Source: Jannaschia rubra (GTDB lineage Bacteria > Pseudomonadota > Alphaproteobacteria > Rhodobacterales > Rhodobacteraceae). Taken from it: a stretch of 64,000 bases of DNA. This document shows, in pieces, positions 45,176 to 54,450 of this stretch (within the stretch, counting starts at the first letter, position 1; each line of letters begins with the position of its first letter). The translations under genes were made by a program, and so were the position numbers. Under the pieces are notes generated by a model. That model was not told the origin of the DNA. It was given only the letters and a program-made list of their open reading frames with translations, and made no database searches. The stretch spans positions 186,001 through 250,000 of the forward strand of contig NZ_CXPG01000020.1 in assembly GCF_001403735.1 (NCBI RefSeq). Reading direction: 5' to 3'.

Positions 45176-45886
45176 ATGATGGACCCCCGCAACCAGAGCC
45201 CCTTCAACACCCTGCCTCCCGTCGTGGTCTCGCTCGCCGTGGTCGTCATGGGGGTCGAGCTGATGTTCCAGGCCGGGTCCGCCGGCATCGTCGGGGGCGC
45301 GCAGGGCGTGGGCTGGCGTCTGACGGCGCTGCGCGACTGGGCGATCAGCGACGTGGTCTGGAACTGGATGGTCGCCAACCGGACGTTCCCGCCGATCGAA
45401 ATGGCACGGTTCGTCGCCTATCCGCTGCTCCATGGCAGCATGACCCATGCGGTCTTCGTCGCGGTCTTCGTGCTGGCGCTGGGCAACGCCATCGCGCCGG
45501 TCTACCGCGGCGTGCGGGTGCTGGCGATCTTCTTCGGCGCGGCCGTCCTGGGCGCGCTCGGGTTCCTTCTGATGTTCGACACGCAGCAGCCGCTCTTCGG
45601 CGGCTATCCCGGCGCCTACGGCCTGATCGGGGCCTTCACCTACCTCACGCAGCGGGGGCTGACGCGTGCCGACCCGGCGCGGGCATTCCTCCTGATCGGG
45701 TTCCTGCTGGCGCTCCAGCCGATCTTCGCGGCGGCCACGCTGTTCGATCCGGGGCGGGGGTTCAGCCTTGCCTGGCTGCCCGACTGGATCGCCGACATGA
45801 CGGGCGCGGCGGGCGGCTACGGCATCGCGGTGCTGCTGTTTCCGGGCATGATCGGCCACCTGCGCGACCGCCTGCGTCAGCGCTGA
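45176..45886 (+). CDS. Rhomboid family membrane protein without catalytic residues
   Basis: The 236-residue protein has six predicted helices and the rhomboid motif region HGSMTHAVFVAVFVLALGN (86-104). The catalytic serine motif GxSG is replaced by GGYPGAYGLIG (142-152), with Pro145 in the place of Ser, and the C-terminal helix GAAGGYGIAVLL lacks the catalytic His. It is therefore a pseudoprotease. Such proteins can bind or chaperone membrane clients. It is convergent with murJ, overlapping its 3' end by 10 bases. Confidence 0.8.
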   Translation: MMDPRNQSPFNTLPPVVVSLAVVVMGVELMFQAGSAGIVGGAQGVGWRLTALRDWAISDVVWNWMVANRTFPPIEMARFVAYPLLHGSMTHAVFVAVFVLALGNAIAPVYRGVRVLAIFFGAAVLGALGFLLMFDTQQPLFGGYPGAYGLIGAFTYLTQRGLTRADPARAFLLIGFLLALQPIFAAATLFDPGRGFSLAWLPDWIADMTGAAGGYGIAVLLFPGMIGHLRDRLRQR

Positions 45887-47457
45887 CGCCGGACGGCCCC
45901 GCGGATCTCGGCCAGACGCACCGCGCCCAGCATCTGCGCCAGCCCGAAATAGACGGCCATCCCCGTCAGCACCAGGATCGCCAGCGCCAGCCCCCGCGAC
46001 GGCCCGCCCAGCATCGGGCCCAGCACCTGTTCGGCCACCCACAGGACGCATCCCATCAGCACCGAGGCCACGGCGATGCGCCAGACACGGCCCCGCGCGC
46101 GGTCGTCGAGCAGCGCCACCTCACCCAGGCCGCGCACCCCGCGCGACAGAAGCCAGACCATCGCCCAGGCCGCCAGCGTCGTGCCGAGCGCCGCGGCAGG
46201 CCAGCCGATGAAGGGCGCAAGCCCCACCGCCGCGCCCGCGTTCACGATCAGCGACACCACCGCGTAGTTCAGCGGCCGGCGCGTATCCTCCCGCGCGAAA
46301 TAGAGGGGTTGCAGCACCTTCTGCAGGACGAAGGCCGGCAGGCCCAGCGCATAGATCATCAGCGCCAGCGCCGTCGCCGCCGTGTCGTCGGCCTGAAAGG
46401 CGCCCCGCTGGAACAGCACCGACACCAGCGACTGCGGCACCGCCAGCAGCGCCACGGCCGACGGCAGCGTCAGGAGGAACGAGAACTCGAACGCGCGGGA
46501 ATAGGCGTCGCGCTGGCCGGCGGTGTCGCCCGCGCGCACCCGGCGCGACAGGTCGGGCAGAAGCACCACGCCGATGGCGATGCCCACCACGCCCAGCGGC
46601 AGTTGATAGAGCCGGTCGGCATAGTTGAGCCAGCCGATCGCCCCCTCGAAATAGCTGGCGACCTGACGGCCCACCAGCAGGTTCACCTGCACCACGCCGC
46701 CGGCCAGCGCGGCAGGCGCCGCGATGACCAGCAGGCGCTTCAGGTCGGTCGTCATATGCGGCCGCCGCCGGGGCCAGAGCCTGTGCCCCGCCCGCGCCGC
46801 CGCCCACCAGACCAGCCCCAGCTGCGCCATGCCGCCCAGCGGCACCGACCAGACCAGCGCCCGCGCGACCGTCCGCGCCTCGGTCGGCGCGCCGAGCCAG
46901 TGCCAGAGGTCGGGACGCAGCCAGACCGCGACCATGCCGGTGATGAACACGATGTTGAGGAGCGCAGGCGCGGCGGCGGCGGCGAGGAAGCGGTGGTTGG
47001 AATTGAGCACCCCCGACACCAGTGCGGCCAGCGAGATGAGCAGGATGTAGGGAAAGGCGATGCGGCCGTAGATCACGGCAAGCCCGAACCGTTCGTCGTC
47101 CGCGAACCCGCTCGCCATGGCCAGCACGAGGCCGGGCATGAAGACGATGCCCGCCACGGTGAACAGGGTCAGGACAAGCACCATCCCCGCCACCGCATCG
47201 CGCGCGAAGGCGTCGGCCTCCTCCGCGTCGGCCTCCAGCTTTTTCGCGTAGAGCGGCACGAAGGCCATGTTGAACGCGCCTTCGGCGAAGAACCGGCGGA
47301 ACATGTTGGGCAGCGAGAAGGCCACGAAGAACGCCTCCGCCGCCGCCCCGGTGCCGAGGAACCGCGCGATCAGGATGTCGCGCGCGAAACCCAGCACGCG
47401 CGACACCAGCGTCCAGCCACCGACGGTGAGAAAGCCCTTGATCAGACGAGGGGGCAT
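45877..47457 (-). CDS. murJ: Lipid II flippase MurJ
   Basis: The 526-residue protein has the MviN/MurJ pattern of 14 helices: GGWTLVSRVLGFARDILIAR at the N-terminus, NMFRRFFAEGAFNMAFVPLY, EFSFLLTLPSAVALLAVPQS and VLQKVLQPLYFAREDTRRPL. It flips lipid-linked peptidoglycan precursor across the inner membrane. It is the usual length. It lies next to glnD, separated by the immunity-like gene; the murJ-glnD neighbourhood is common in this group. Confidence 0.96.
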   Translation of the reverse strand: MPPRLIKGFLTVGGWTLVSRVLGFARDILIARFLGTGAAAEAFFVAFSLPNMFRRFFAEGAFNMAFVPLYAKKLEADAEEADAFARDAVAGMVLVLTLFTVAGIVFMPGLVLAMASGFADDERFGLAVIYGRIAFPYILLISLAALVSGVLNSNHRFLAAAAAPALLNIVFITGMVAVWLRPDLWHWLGAPTEARTVARALVWSVPLGGMAQLGLVWWAAARAGHRLWPRRRPHMTTDLKRLLVIAAPAALAGGVVQVNLLVGRQVASYFEGAIGWLNYADRLYQLPLGVVGIAIGVVLLPDLSRRVRAGDTAGQRDAYSRAFEFSFLLTLPSAVALLAVPQSLVSVLFQRGAFQADDTAATALALMIYALGLPAFVLQKVLQPLYFAREDTRRPLNYAVVSLIVNAGAAVGLAPFIGWPAAALGTTLAAWAMVWLLSRGVRGLGEVALLDDRARGRVWRIAVASVLMGCVLWVAEQVLGPMLGGPSRGLALAILVLTGMAVYFGLAQMLGAVRLAEIRGAVRRQR

Positions 47458-47485
47458 GGGGCGTACCGATCTGGCAGAAGGAATG

Positions 47486-48118
47486 TCATTTCGTCTCGAC
47501 GTCGGCGAGGTTGGTCGCGCGGTAGGACGGGAAGAACTTTACTCCCGCCTCTTTCAGCGCCGCGACAGAGGCGTCCGAGCCAAGACGGCTGCCTTCAAAT
47601 CGAGCCTCCCGCCAGAAATGAATATCAGGGAAGAGGCGCTTGGTATCGACGACGACGTCTTTGGTGGTTGAGTTGACCCAGAACGAGCAGAGGGTGTCGG
47701 GAAAGTCATCGTTTGCGAGGACGCGCGACTTCTCGACGACGATGGAACTCTGCCGCACGGTCACGTTCACTATGAACCATGGCCCTTCGATCTCGACACC
47801 GCGCTTGGTGCGCAGAGGAACTTCGAAGAACTGATGAAGACCGGGGTCGAACCGCTCGATCACGTCCCTCGCGCGGCCGGAGACGACGAGGATGCCATGC
47901 CAGCCCGTGAACGCATCAGGCCAGGTCTTGCGCGGCTTGTCCGCGACGAGCACCTTGGGCAATTCCTCGGGTACCGATCTCCGAGCACCATCACGCCAGG
48001 CACTGACAGCCCGAACCCCCTCTTCGCCCCGGGCAGGGTTCATGAAGCGCTCGTTCCGTTCCGGCGTTTCGACCGGGATCTGCACCTTGCCAGGCTGCAT
48101 GTCGAAGACGTGGACCAT
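47486..48118 (-). CDS. DUF1629/MXAN_0049-type immunity-like protein, orphan
   Basis: The 210-residue cytoplasmic protein has KVQIPVETPERNERFMNPAR, then WHGILVVSGRARDVIERFDP and GLHQFFEVPL, ending FEGSRLGSDASVAALKEAGV. This resembles DUF1629, now described as an immunity protein family for secreted toxins. The gene is visibly more A+T-rich than its neighbours, and it is wedged between murJ (29 bases) and glnD (8 bases). Its Shine-Dalgarno overlaps the glnD end. No toxin gene is visible next to it, so it is an orphan; acquisition by transfer is inferred. Confidence 0.65.
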   Translation of the reverse strand: MVHVFDMQPGKVQIPVETPERNERFMNPARGEEGVRAVSAWRDGARRSVPEELPKVLVADKPRKTWPDAFTGWHGILVVSGRARDVIERFDPGLHQFFEVPLRTKRGVEIEGPWFIVNVTVRQSSIVVEKSRVLANDDFPDTLCSFWVNSTTKDVVVDTKRLFPDIHFWREARFEGSRLGSDASVAALKEAGVKFFPSYRATNLADVETK

Positions 48119-48126
48119 CGGACCCC

Positions 48127-50817
48127 TCACACTCCGGCCCGTTCCGCCGCGCGGGTGATCGCCGCGCGCAGCTTTTTCTCCAGCGCGTCCTGCTTGGCCT
48201 TGGACATCAGCTTCAGGCCGAACAGGTCCTTGACGTAGAAGCTGTCGACGACCTGCTCGCCGAAGGTCGCGATGACGGCCTGCGCGATCGAGATGTTGGA
48301 TTGCGCCAGCGCCTGCGTCAGGTCGTAGAGCAGGCCGGGGCGGTCGCGGGTGTCGACCTCGATGATGGTGTAGATGTCCGACCCCTCGTTGTCGAAGCTG
48401 ATGTTGGTGGGCACCTGGAACCGCCTCTCGCGCTTCTTGATCTCCTGGCCTTCCAGCGCGTCGTGGGTGGCGACCTCCCCGCGCAGGATGCGGTCGATCA
48501 TCCGGCGCAGGCGCGGCAGGCGGTCGGGCGCATAGGGATGGCCCTCGGCGTCCTGCAGCCAGAAGGCGCTGGTCGCATGGCCGTCCTTGGTGGTGTAGGT
48601 CCGCGCGTCCACGATGTTGGCCCCCACCAGCGACAGCGCCCCCGCCAGCCGCGAGAAGATGCCCGGATGGTCCTGGCAGGTCATCAGCACGCGGGTGGCG
48701 TCGCGGTCGGGGTCGGCCTCCAGATCGACGCGGATCTCGCCTTCGGGCAGCCCTTCGAGCATCTGCGCGAACCGGACCTGCGCCGCCGTGGGGATGCCCT
48801 GCCAATAGGGGCCGTAGTGGCGCCCGATCTCGGCGCGCAGCCGCGCCTCGGGCCAGTCGGCCATGCGTTCGCGGAACAGCTTCTTGGCCTTGGCCTCGCG
48901 CGTCTCGCGGTTGACGTCCTCCAGCCCGTTCTCCAGCGCCGCGGCGGTGGCGCGGTGCAGGTCGCGCAGCAGTTGCGCCTTCCAGTTGTTCCACACGCCC
49001 GGCCCCACGCCGCGGATGTCGCAGACCGTCACCACCGTCAGCAGGTCGAGCCGTTCGCGCGTCTTCACCGCCTTGGCGAAATCGCGCACCGTGCGCGGGT
49101 CGGCGATGTCGCGCTTCTGCGCCATGTCGGACATCAGCAGGTGATGGCGCACCAGCCATTCCACCGTCTCGGCCTCGCGTGGCCTCAGCCCCAGGCGCGG
49201 CGCCACGGTGCGTGCGATGCGCGCCCCCAGGATCGAATGATCCTCCGGCCGGCCCTTGCCGATGTCATGGAGCAGCAGCGCCACATAGAGAACGCGCCGG
49301 TTCACCCCCTTCTGCAGGATGCCCGAACAGAGCGGCAGGCTCTCCTCCAGCTCCCCCCGCTCGATCTGGGCGAGGTTCGAGATCACCTGGATCGTGTGTT
49401 CGTCCACCGTGTAGGAATGATACATGTTGAACTGCATCATCGCGACGATCGGCCCGAATTCGGGGATGAAGGCCGACAGGACCTCCAGCTCGTTCATGCG
49501 GCGCAGCGCGCGCTCGGGGTTGCCGTATTTCAGCAGCAGGTTGAGAAACAGCTTCGCGGCCGCCGGATCCTCGCGCAGGTCGCGGTCGATCAGGTGCCTG
49601 TTGGCGGCCATCAGGCGCATCGCATGGGGGTGCAGGAACAGGCCCGTCCGCAGCGCCTCGCCGAAGATGCCGAGCTGGTTGATGGGCTGGGCGAGGAACG
49701 TCGCGTCGTCGGCCACGTCGAGCCTGCCCTGGCGCTCGACGTAGGGCGCGCGCACCCGACGCCGGCGCTTGAACAGGCCCAGGAGCGCGGGTTCCCGCTT
49801 GATGTTGTCGGCCTCCAGCGCGACCATCAGGATGCGCGTCAACTCGCCCACCCGCGTCGCGTGGCGGAAGTAGTCCTGCATGAAATGCTCGACCGCGCGC
49901 CGCCCGGCATGGTCGCGGTAGCCCATGGCGTTGGCCACATCGACCTGCATGTCGAAGGTCAGGTGATCGACGGCCCGCCCGGCGATCAGGTGCAGGTGGC
50001 AGCGCACGCACCAGAGGAACCGCTCCGCCGCCTCGAAGGCCTCGAACTCGGCACCGGTGAAGACGCCCAGCGGCACAAGCTCCGTGGTCTCCTGCACGCG
50101 GTAGCGGTACTTGGCGATCCAGTAGAGCGCCTGAAGGTCGCGCAGGCCGCCCTTGGCCTCCTTGACGTTGGGCTCCAGGATATAGCGCTGGCCGCCCTGC
50201 TTGATGTGCCGCTCGTCGCGCTCGGCCAGCTTGGCCTCGATGAAATCGGGCACGGTCTTGCGGAACAGGTCGGACCAGAGCCGGGTGTCGAGCGTTTCGG
50301 CAAGCCGCGCGTCGCCGCAGATGAGCCGCCGCTCCAGCAGCGCGGTGCGGATGGTGTAGTCCTCCGCCGCCAGCCGCAGGCAGTCCTTCACCGCGCGGGT
50401 CGAATGGCCCACCTTCAGCTTCAGGTCCCAGAGGATGTAGAGCATCGATTCGACGACCGACTCGACCCAGGGCGAGACCTTCCATGGCGTCAGGAACATC
50501 AGGTCGACGTCGGAGAACGGCGCCATCTCGCCCCGGCCATAGCCGCCGACGCCCATCACGGCCAGGTGCTCGGCCTCGGTGGGGATGGGGTTGGGGTGCA
50601 GCACCCGCGTCGCCACCAGCCAGGCGCATTGCACCAGACGGTCGGTCAGATGGGCATAGGAATGGGTGACGCGACGGGCGCGGGTGGGGTCGTCGGCGAA
50701 GCCCCGGCGGATCGCCTCGCGCCCCTGGGTGCGCGCCTCCGACAGGATCGCGACGGCGGCCCGCCGCCGGTCGGCCGGATCGGAGGTGGCGCAGGCCGTC
50801 GACAGCGCGGCCAGCAC
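48127..50817 (-). CDS. glnD: Bifunctional uridylyltransferase/uridylyl-removing enzyme (PII)
   Basis: The 896-residue protein senses glutamine and modifies the PII protein. It has a nucleotidyltransferase site (GVGGYGRGEMAPFSDVDLMF, about 89-108), an HD hydrolase site (ALLLHDIGKGRPEDHS) and two C-terminal ACT domains (VLMTCQDHPGIFSRLAGALS; IIEVDTRDRPGLLYDLTQAL). The GTG at 50817 is the annotated start, but in-frame sequence continues upstream (about 30 codons, LIAPPGAIFDDAA) without a stop; a start further up is possible. Length and domains are otherwise complete. Confidence 0.95.
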   Translation of the reverse strand: MLAALSTACATSDPADRRRAAVAILSEARTQGREAIRRGFADDPTRARRVTHSYAHLTDRLVQCAWLVATRVLHPNPIPTEAEHLAVMGVGGYGRGEMAPFSDVDLMFLTPWKVSPWVESVVESMLYILWDLKLKVGHSTRAVKDCLRLAAEDYTIRTALLERRLICGDARLAETLDTRLWSDLFRKTVPDFIEAKLAERDERHIKQGGQRYILEPNVKEAKGGLRDLQALYWIAKYRYRVQETTELVPLGVFTGAEFEAFEAAERFLWCVRCHLHLIAGRAVDHLTFDMQVDVANAMGYRDHAGRRAVEHFMQDYFRHATRVGELTRILMVALEADNIKREPALLGLFKRRRRVRAPYVERQGRLDVADDATFLAQPINQLGIFGEALRTGLFLHPHAMRLMAANRHLIDRDLREDPAAAKLFLNLLLKYGNPERALRRMNELEVLSAFIPEFGPIVAMMQFNMYHSYTVDEHTIQVISNLAQIERGELEESLPLCSGILQKGVNRRVLYVALLLHDIGKGRPEDHSILGARIARTVAPRLGLRPREAETVEWLVRHHLLMSDMAQKRDIADPRTVRDFAKAVKTRERLDLLTVVTVCDIRGVGPGVWNNWKAQLLRDLHRATAAALENGLEDVNRETREAKAKKLFRERMADWPEARLRAEIGRHYGPYWQGIPTAAQVRFAQMLEGLPEGEIRVDLEADPDRDATRVLMTCQDHPGIFSRLAGALSLVGANIVDARTYTTKDGHATSAFWLQDAEGHPYAPDRLPRLRRMIDRILRGEVATHDALEGQEIKKRERRFQVPTNISFDNEGSDIYTIIEVDTRDRPGLLYDLTQALAQSNISIAQAVIATFGEQVVDSFYVKDLFGLKLMSKAKQDALEKKLRAAITRAAERAGV

Positions 50818-50911
50818 GGCCGCATCGTCGAAGATCGCGCCCGGGGGCGCGATCAGCGGATCGGCCGTCGCGGCCGGGAGGTCCTGTATCTGGAAGGTCG
50901 GGGCCGGCGTC

Positions 50912-52108
50912 TTACGACCCGGCGCCGCCGAAGCTGTTGGGGGCAGGGCTGACCACCTGTATCTGACGGTTCACGATCTGGGCTACCGCGAGCGCCCGGT
51001 CGTTCGTGCCGTCGCCGCGCAGCCGGAATACACCGCCCGTCCCGGCAAAGCCAGCGTTCGCCGTCAGCGTCCCGCGCCCCACGGTCCGGCCACCCTTGGA
51101 GATCGCCCCGATCGCGGCCATCCCGTCATAGGCGAGGTTCGCCAGCGGATGCGGCTGCGCGCCATAGGCCGCGGCGTAGCGCTGCCGGAACTGCGCCATC
51201 GGGCCGGGGCTGGGCAGGGTGAAATAGCCGCCCTGCAGGCCCGGAAGCTGCAACGCCTCCGACGGGATGTCCCAGCGGGTGAGGCCGAGATAGCGGAACT
51301 GCTCGCCGCCCACGCCCGCCTCGGTCAGGAACTGCGAGATGACGGGCAGGTCGCCCGAGGTGTTGCCGGTGAGGAAGATCGCGTTGGAATTGGTCTCCCG
51401 CGCCCGCGCGGCGATGCCGGGGGCGGCGGCCTGGATGCCCTGCTGGCTGAGCTCATAGGGCATGGAGCCGGTGATCTGCGCGCCCGTGCCGCGCGCGGCG
51501 CTGACGACGGCCTGGTTGGCGATCTGGCCGGTGCTGTCGTTGGAATGGGTCACGAGGACGCGGTTGCGCCCCTGCGTCGCGGCATAGCCCAGCACCCGGC
51601 GGGCCGTGTTCTCGAAGGTGTTGCCCAGCACCCAGACATTGCCGCCGGCCACCGATGTGTTGTTCGAGAAGCTCAGGACCGGCACGTTCGACCCGCTGGC
51701 CGCCACGCCCGCCGCCGCCGTGTTCTCGGCATAGAGCGGGCCGAGGATGACCTGCGCGCCCTCGGCCGCGGCCTTGGTGGCCGCCGCCGCGGCACCCGTG
51801 GTCGTGCCCTGCGTGGGATAGACCTCCAGCGTGACGACGCCTTCGCCAAGGTCGCTCGCCGCCAAGCGGGCCGCGTTCTCGAGGCTGCGCGCGACCTCGG
51901 CATCCGTGCCGCGCGACGAGCCGTAGGGCACCAGCAGGGCCACCTTGGTCGGGCCGCTGCCACCGACGCCCGACCCGCCGCTGCCGCCGGTCAGGGGGGC
52001 CGCGACGTTGCAGGCGGCCAGCGCCGCCGTGGCGACGGCCAGCGTCGCGACCTTGCGCAGCCTGCCGGTGAATGAGACGAAGGCTGTGCGAAGACGGCGC
52101 CTGGACAT
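50912..52108 (-). CDS. LpoA-like penicillin-binding protein activator (lipoprotein)
   Basis: The 398-residue protein has a lipoprotein signal (lipobox ALAAC, Cys33) and a periplasmic-binding type fold (KVALLVPYGSSRGTDAEVAR; LGPLYAENTAAAGVAASGSN; VWVLGNTFENTARRVLGYAA). This matches the LpoA/YraM C-terminal domain family found in alphaproteobacteria as penicillin-binding protein activators. It may instead act as a solute-binding relative. It is divergent from rsmI; the 104-base gap holds no clear promoter boxes. The neighbour set with rsmI and yraN matches the known yraM-rsmI-yraN cluster. Confidence 0.85.
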   Translation of the reverse strand: MSRRRLRTAFVSFTGRLRKVATLAVATAALAACNVAAPLTGGSGGSGVGGSGPTKVALLVPYGSSRGTDAEVARSLENAARLAASDLGEGVVTLEVYPTQGTTTGAAAAATKAAAEGAQVILGPLYAENTAAAGVAASGSNVPVLSFSNNTSVAGGNVWVLGNTFENTARRVLGYAATQGRNRVLVTHSNDSTGQIANQAVVSAARGTGAQITGSMPYELSQQGIQAAAPGIAARARETNSNAIFLTGNTSGDLPVISQFLTEAGVGGEQFRYLGLTRWDIPSEALQLPGLQGGYFTLPSPGPMAQFRQRYAAAYGAQPHPLANLAYDGMAAIGAISKGGRTVGRGTLTANAGFAGTGGVFRLRGDGTNDRALAVAQIVNRQIQVVSPAPNSFGGAGS

Positions 52109-52212
52109 GGACTGGACTCCCCCGGATACGGCCCCGTTGCGGGCCCCTGATCTGGCGCGACGCTAATGCGGCGGTCGGGTCGAGTAAACGGCGGAACCGG
52201 AGGGGAGGAGAA

Positions 52213-53067
52213 ATGGCGGAGATCGGCAGGATCGAGCCGGGCCTGCACCTGGTGGCCGTGCCCATCGGGACGGCCCGCGACATCACGCTGCGCGCGCTCG
52301 ACATCCTGGGCGCCGCCGACGTCCTGGCCGCCGAGGACACGCGATCCCTGCGCCGCCTGATGGAGATCCACGGCATCGCGCTGGGCGACCGGCCGCTCGT
52401 TCCCTATCACGACCACAACGGCCCCGCCGCCCGGCCCCGCCTGATGGCCGCGCTGCGGGAGGGCCGGTCGGTCGCCTATTGCTCTGAGGCCGGCACGCCG
52501 CTGATCGCCGATCCGGGGTTCCAGCTCGGCGCCGAGGCGCGGGCGGCCGGCGTCCCGGTGCGCGCGGCGCCGGGTGCGAGCGCGGTGCTGGCGGCGCTTT
52601 GCGTGGGCGGGCTGCCGACGGACCGGTTCTTCTTCGCGGGCTTCCTGCCCCCGAAAAGCGCCGCCCGGGCGCAGGCCCTGCGCGATCTGGCGCAGGTGCC
52701 CGGCACGCTGGTCATCTACGAATCGCCCAAGCGGCTGGGCGCCATGCTGCGCGACGCGGCCGCCGTCCTGGGCCCGCGGAACGCCGCCGTTTGCCGCGAG
52801 CTGACCAAGAAGTTCGAGGAGGTGCGGCGCGGCACGCTCGACGCGCTGGCCGGGCAGTATGGCGACGAGACGCCGAAAGGCGAAATCGTCGTCCTGATCG
52901 ACCGCGCCGCGCCCGCGGTCGCCGACGAAGCCACCCTGCGCGCGGCCCTCGGCGAGGCGCTGCAGAGCGAATCGGTAAAATCCGCGGTGAAACGCGTTAG
53001 CGAAATCCACGGCGTTCCGCGTAAGCTGGTCTACGACCTGGCACTGGCGATGAAGGACGGGGGATGA
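52213..53067 (+). CDS. rsmI: 16S rRNA 2'-O-methyltransferase RsmI
   Basis: The 284-residue enzyme methylates C1402 of 16S rRNA. It shows the SAM-dependent tetrapyrrole-methylase fold: HLVAVPIGTARDITLRALDI, AAEDTRSLRRLMEIHGI, VAYCSEAGTPLIADPGFQL and FFFAGFLPPKSAARAQALR. The ATG at 52213 has a strong GGGGAGGAG upstream. It overlaps yraN by four bases and is divergent from the LpoA-like gene, as in E. coli. Confidence 0.95.
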   Translation: MAEIGRIEPGLHLVAVPIGTARDITLRALDILGAADVLAAEDTRSLRRLMEIHGIALGDRPLVPYHDHNGPAARPRLMAALREGRSVAYCSEAGTPLIADPGFQLGAEARAAGVPVRAAPGASAVLAALCVGGLPTDRFFFAGFLPPKSAARAQALRDLAQVPGTLVIYESPKRLGAMLRDAAAVLGPRNAAVCRELTKKFEEVRRGTLDALAGQYGDETPKGEIVVLIDRAAPAVADEATLRAALGEALQSESVKSAVKRVSEIHGVPRKLVYDLALAMKDGG

Positions 53068-53417
53068 GCGGTTCGGTTTCCTATCATGCGGGTCTTGCCG
53101 CCGAGGACAGCGTGGCCCGCCACTACGGCGACACCGGGCGGGCTGTCGTCGCGCGGCGCTGGCGCGGCAAGGGGGGCGAGATCGACGTGATCGCCCGCGA
53201 CGGCGACGACACCATCTTCGTCGAGGTCAAGAAAAGCGGCAGCCACGGCGCCGCCGCGCTGCGTCTGGGCCAGCGGCAGGTCCGGCGCCTGATGGATTGC
53301 GCGGGCGAATACATGGGCACGCTGCCAGGGGGGCTGCTCAGCCCCGTGCGCTTCGACGTGGCGCTGGTGGACGGGTCCGGCCGGATCGAGATCATCGAGA
53401 ACGCCATCGCCTGCTGA
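53064..53417 (+). CDS. yraN: YraN/UPF0102 family endonuclease-like protein
   Basis: The 117-residue protein has the UPF0102 pattern of a restriction-like fold: GLAAEDSVARHYGDTGRAVV, RRWRGKGGEIDVIARDGDD (E-x-D) and TIFVEVKKSGSHGAAALRLG (E-V-K), with the last block ending VRFDVALVDGSG. It is a putative nuclease linked to DNA uptake or repair in other bacteria. It overlaps rsmI by four bases. It looks complete. Confidence 0.9.
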   Translation: MSGSVSYHAGLAAEDSVARHYGDTGRAVVARRWRGKGGEIDVIARDGDDTIFVEVKKSGSHGAAALRLGQRQVRRLMDCAGEYMGTLPGGLLSPVRFDVALVDGSGRIEIIENAIAC

Positions 53418-53489
53418 GGGCGCGCGCATTGTCACCGCGCGGCGCCTGCGCCATCTAGGGTCTGACCGCAGTTGCCGAGGACCGCACCG

Positions 53490-54443
53490 ATGCCTGCCAT
53501 GAAATCCCTTCGGGTCGGGTTCCAGATGGACCCGGTCGACACCGTCGATATCGACGCCGACAGCACCTTCCGCATCGCGCTGGAGGCGCAGGACCGGGGC
53601 CATTCCCTCGTCTACTGGACGCCGGACCATCTCGCCTATGTCGAGGGGCGGGTCGTCGCACGCGGGCAGGCGATGACGCTGCGCCGGGAGCGGGGCAATC
53701 ACGTCACCCTGGGCGAGATGCACGACATCGACCTGTCGGATCTGGACGTGGTCTGGCTGCGGCAGGACCCGCCGTTCGACATGGCCTATATAACCAATAC
53801 GCATCTTCTGGACCGCGTGCACCCCGACACGCTGGTGGTCAACGACCCGACCTGGGTGCGCGGCTGGCCGGAAAAGCTGATGGTGCTGGATTTTCCCGAC
53901 CTCACGCCGCCCACCGTCGTGTCGCGCGACCTGGAGCGGCTCAAGGCGTTCAAGGCGCGGCACGGCGACGTGATCCTGAAGCCGCTCTACGGCAACGGGG
54001 GCGCGGGGGTGTTCCGGCTGACGCCCGACGACCGCAACCTCAACTCGCTGCACGAGGTGTTTTCCGTCATCAACCGCGAGCCGCTGGTGATGCAGAAGTT
54101 CCTGCCCGCCGTGGCGAAGGGCGACAAGCGCGTCATCCTGATCGACGGGGAGCCGGTGGGCGCGATCAACCGCGTCCCGGCCGAGGGCGAGACGCGGTCG
54201 AACATGCACGTCGGTGGCCGCCCCGAGAAGGTGGCGCTGACCGACCGCGACCGCGAGATCTGCGCCGCCATCGGCCCCCGCCTGCGCGACGCGGGGCAGA
54301 TCTTCGTGGGCATCGACGTGATCGGTGACTGGCTGACCGAGATCAACGTGACCTCGCCCACCGGCCTTCAGGAGCTGGAGCGGTTCGACGGCGTGGACGC
54401 CAGCGCGCTCATCTGGGAGGCGATCGAGAGGCGCCGGGGCTGA
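53490..54443 (+). CDS. gshB: Glutathione synthetase
   Basis: The 317-residue ATP-grasp ligase joins gamma-glutamylcysteine with glycine. It has [58 protein letters not shown] and [20 protein letters not shown]. The ATG at 53490 follows GAGGA and is preferred to an upstream in-frame alternative codon at 53472. The length is normal. It ends 8 bases before the convergent comM gene. Confidence 0.95.
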   Translation: MPAMKSLRVGFQMDPVDTVDIDADSTFRIALEAQDRGHSLVYWTPDHLAYVEGRVVARGQAMTLRRERGNHVTLGEMHDIDLSDLDVVWLRQDPPFDMAYITNTHLLDRVHPDTLVVNDPTWVRGWPEKLMVLDFPDLTPPTVVSRDLERLKAFKARHGDVILKPLYGNGGAGVFRLTPDDRNLNSLHEVFSVINREPLVMQKFLPAVAKGDKRVILIDGEPVGAINRVPAEGETRSNMHVGGRPEKVALTDRDREICAAIGPRLRDAGQIFVGIDVIGDWLTEINVTSPTGLQELERFDGVDASALIWEAIERRRG

Positions 54444-54450
54444 CCGCCGC

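Noticed and set aside
44254-47676. A plus-strand open frame of 1140 codons opposite trpS and murJ
   Set aside because: Its translation is a low-complexity His/Arg/Pro/Gly-rich shadow with no domain, and the opposite strand encodes clear trpS and murJ. Long antisense frames are expected in such GC-rich DNA.
48301-50952. An 883-codon plus-strand frame opposite glnD
   Set aside because: It is the antisense of a complete glnD with recognisable domains, and its composition is that of a shadow frame.
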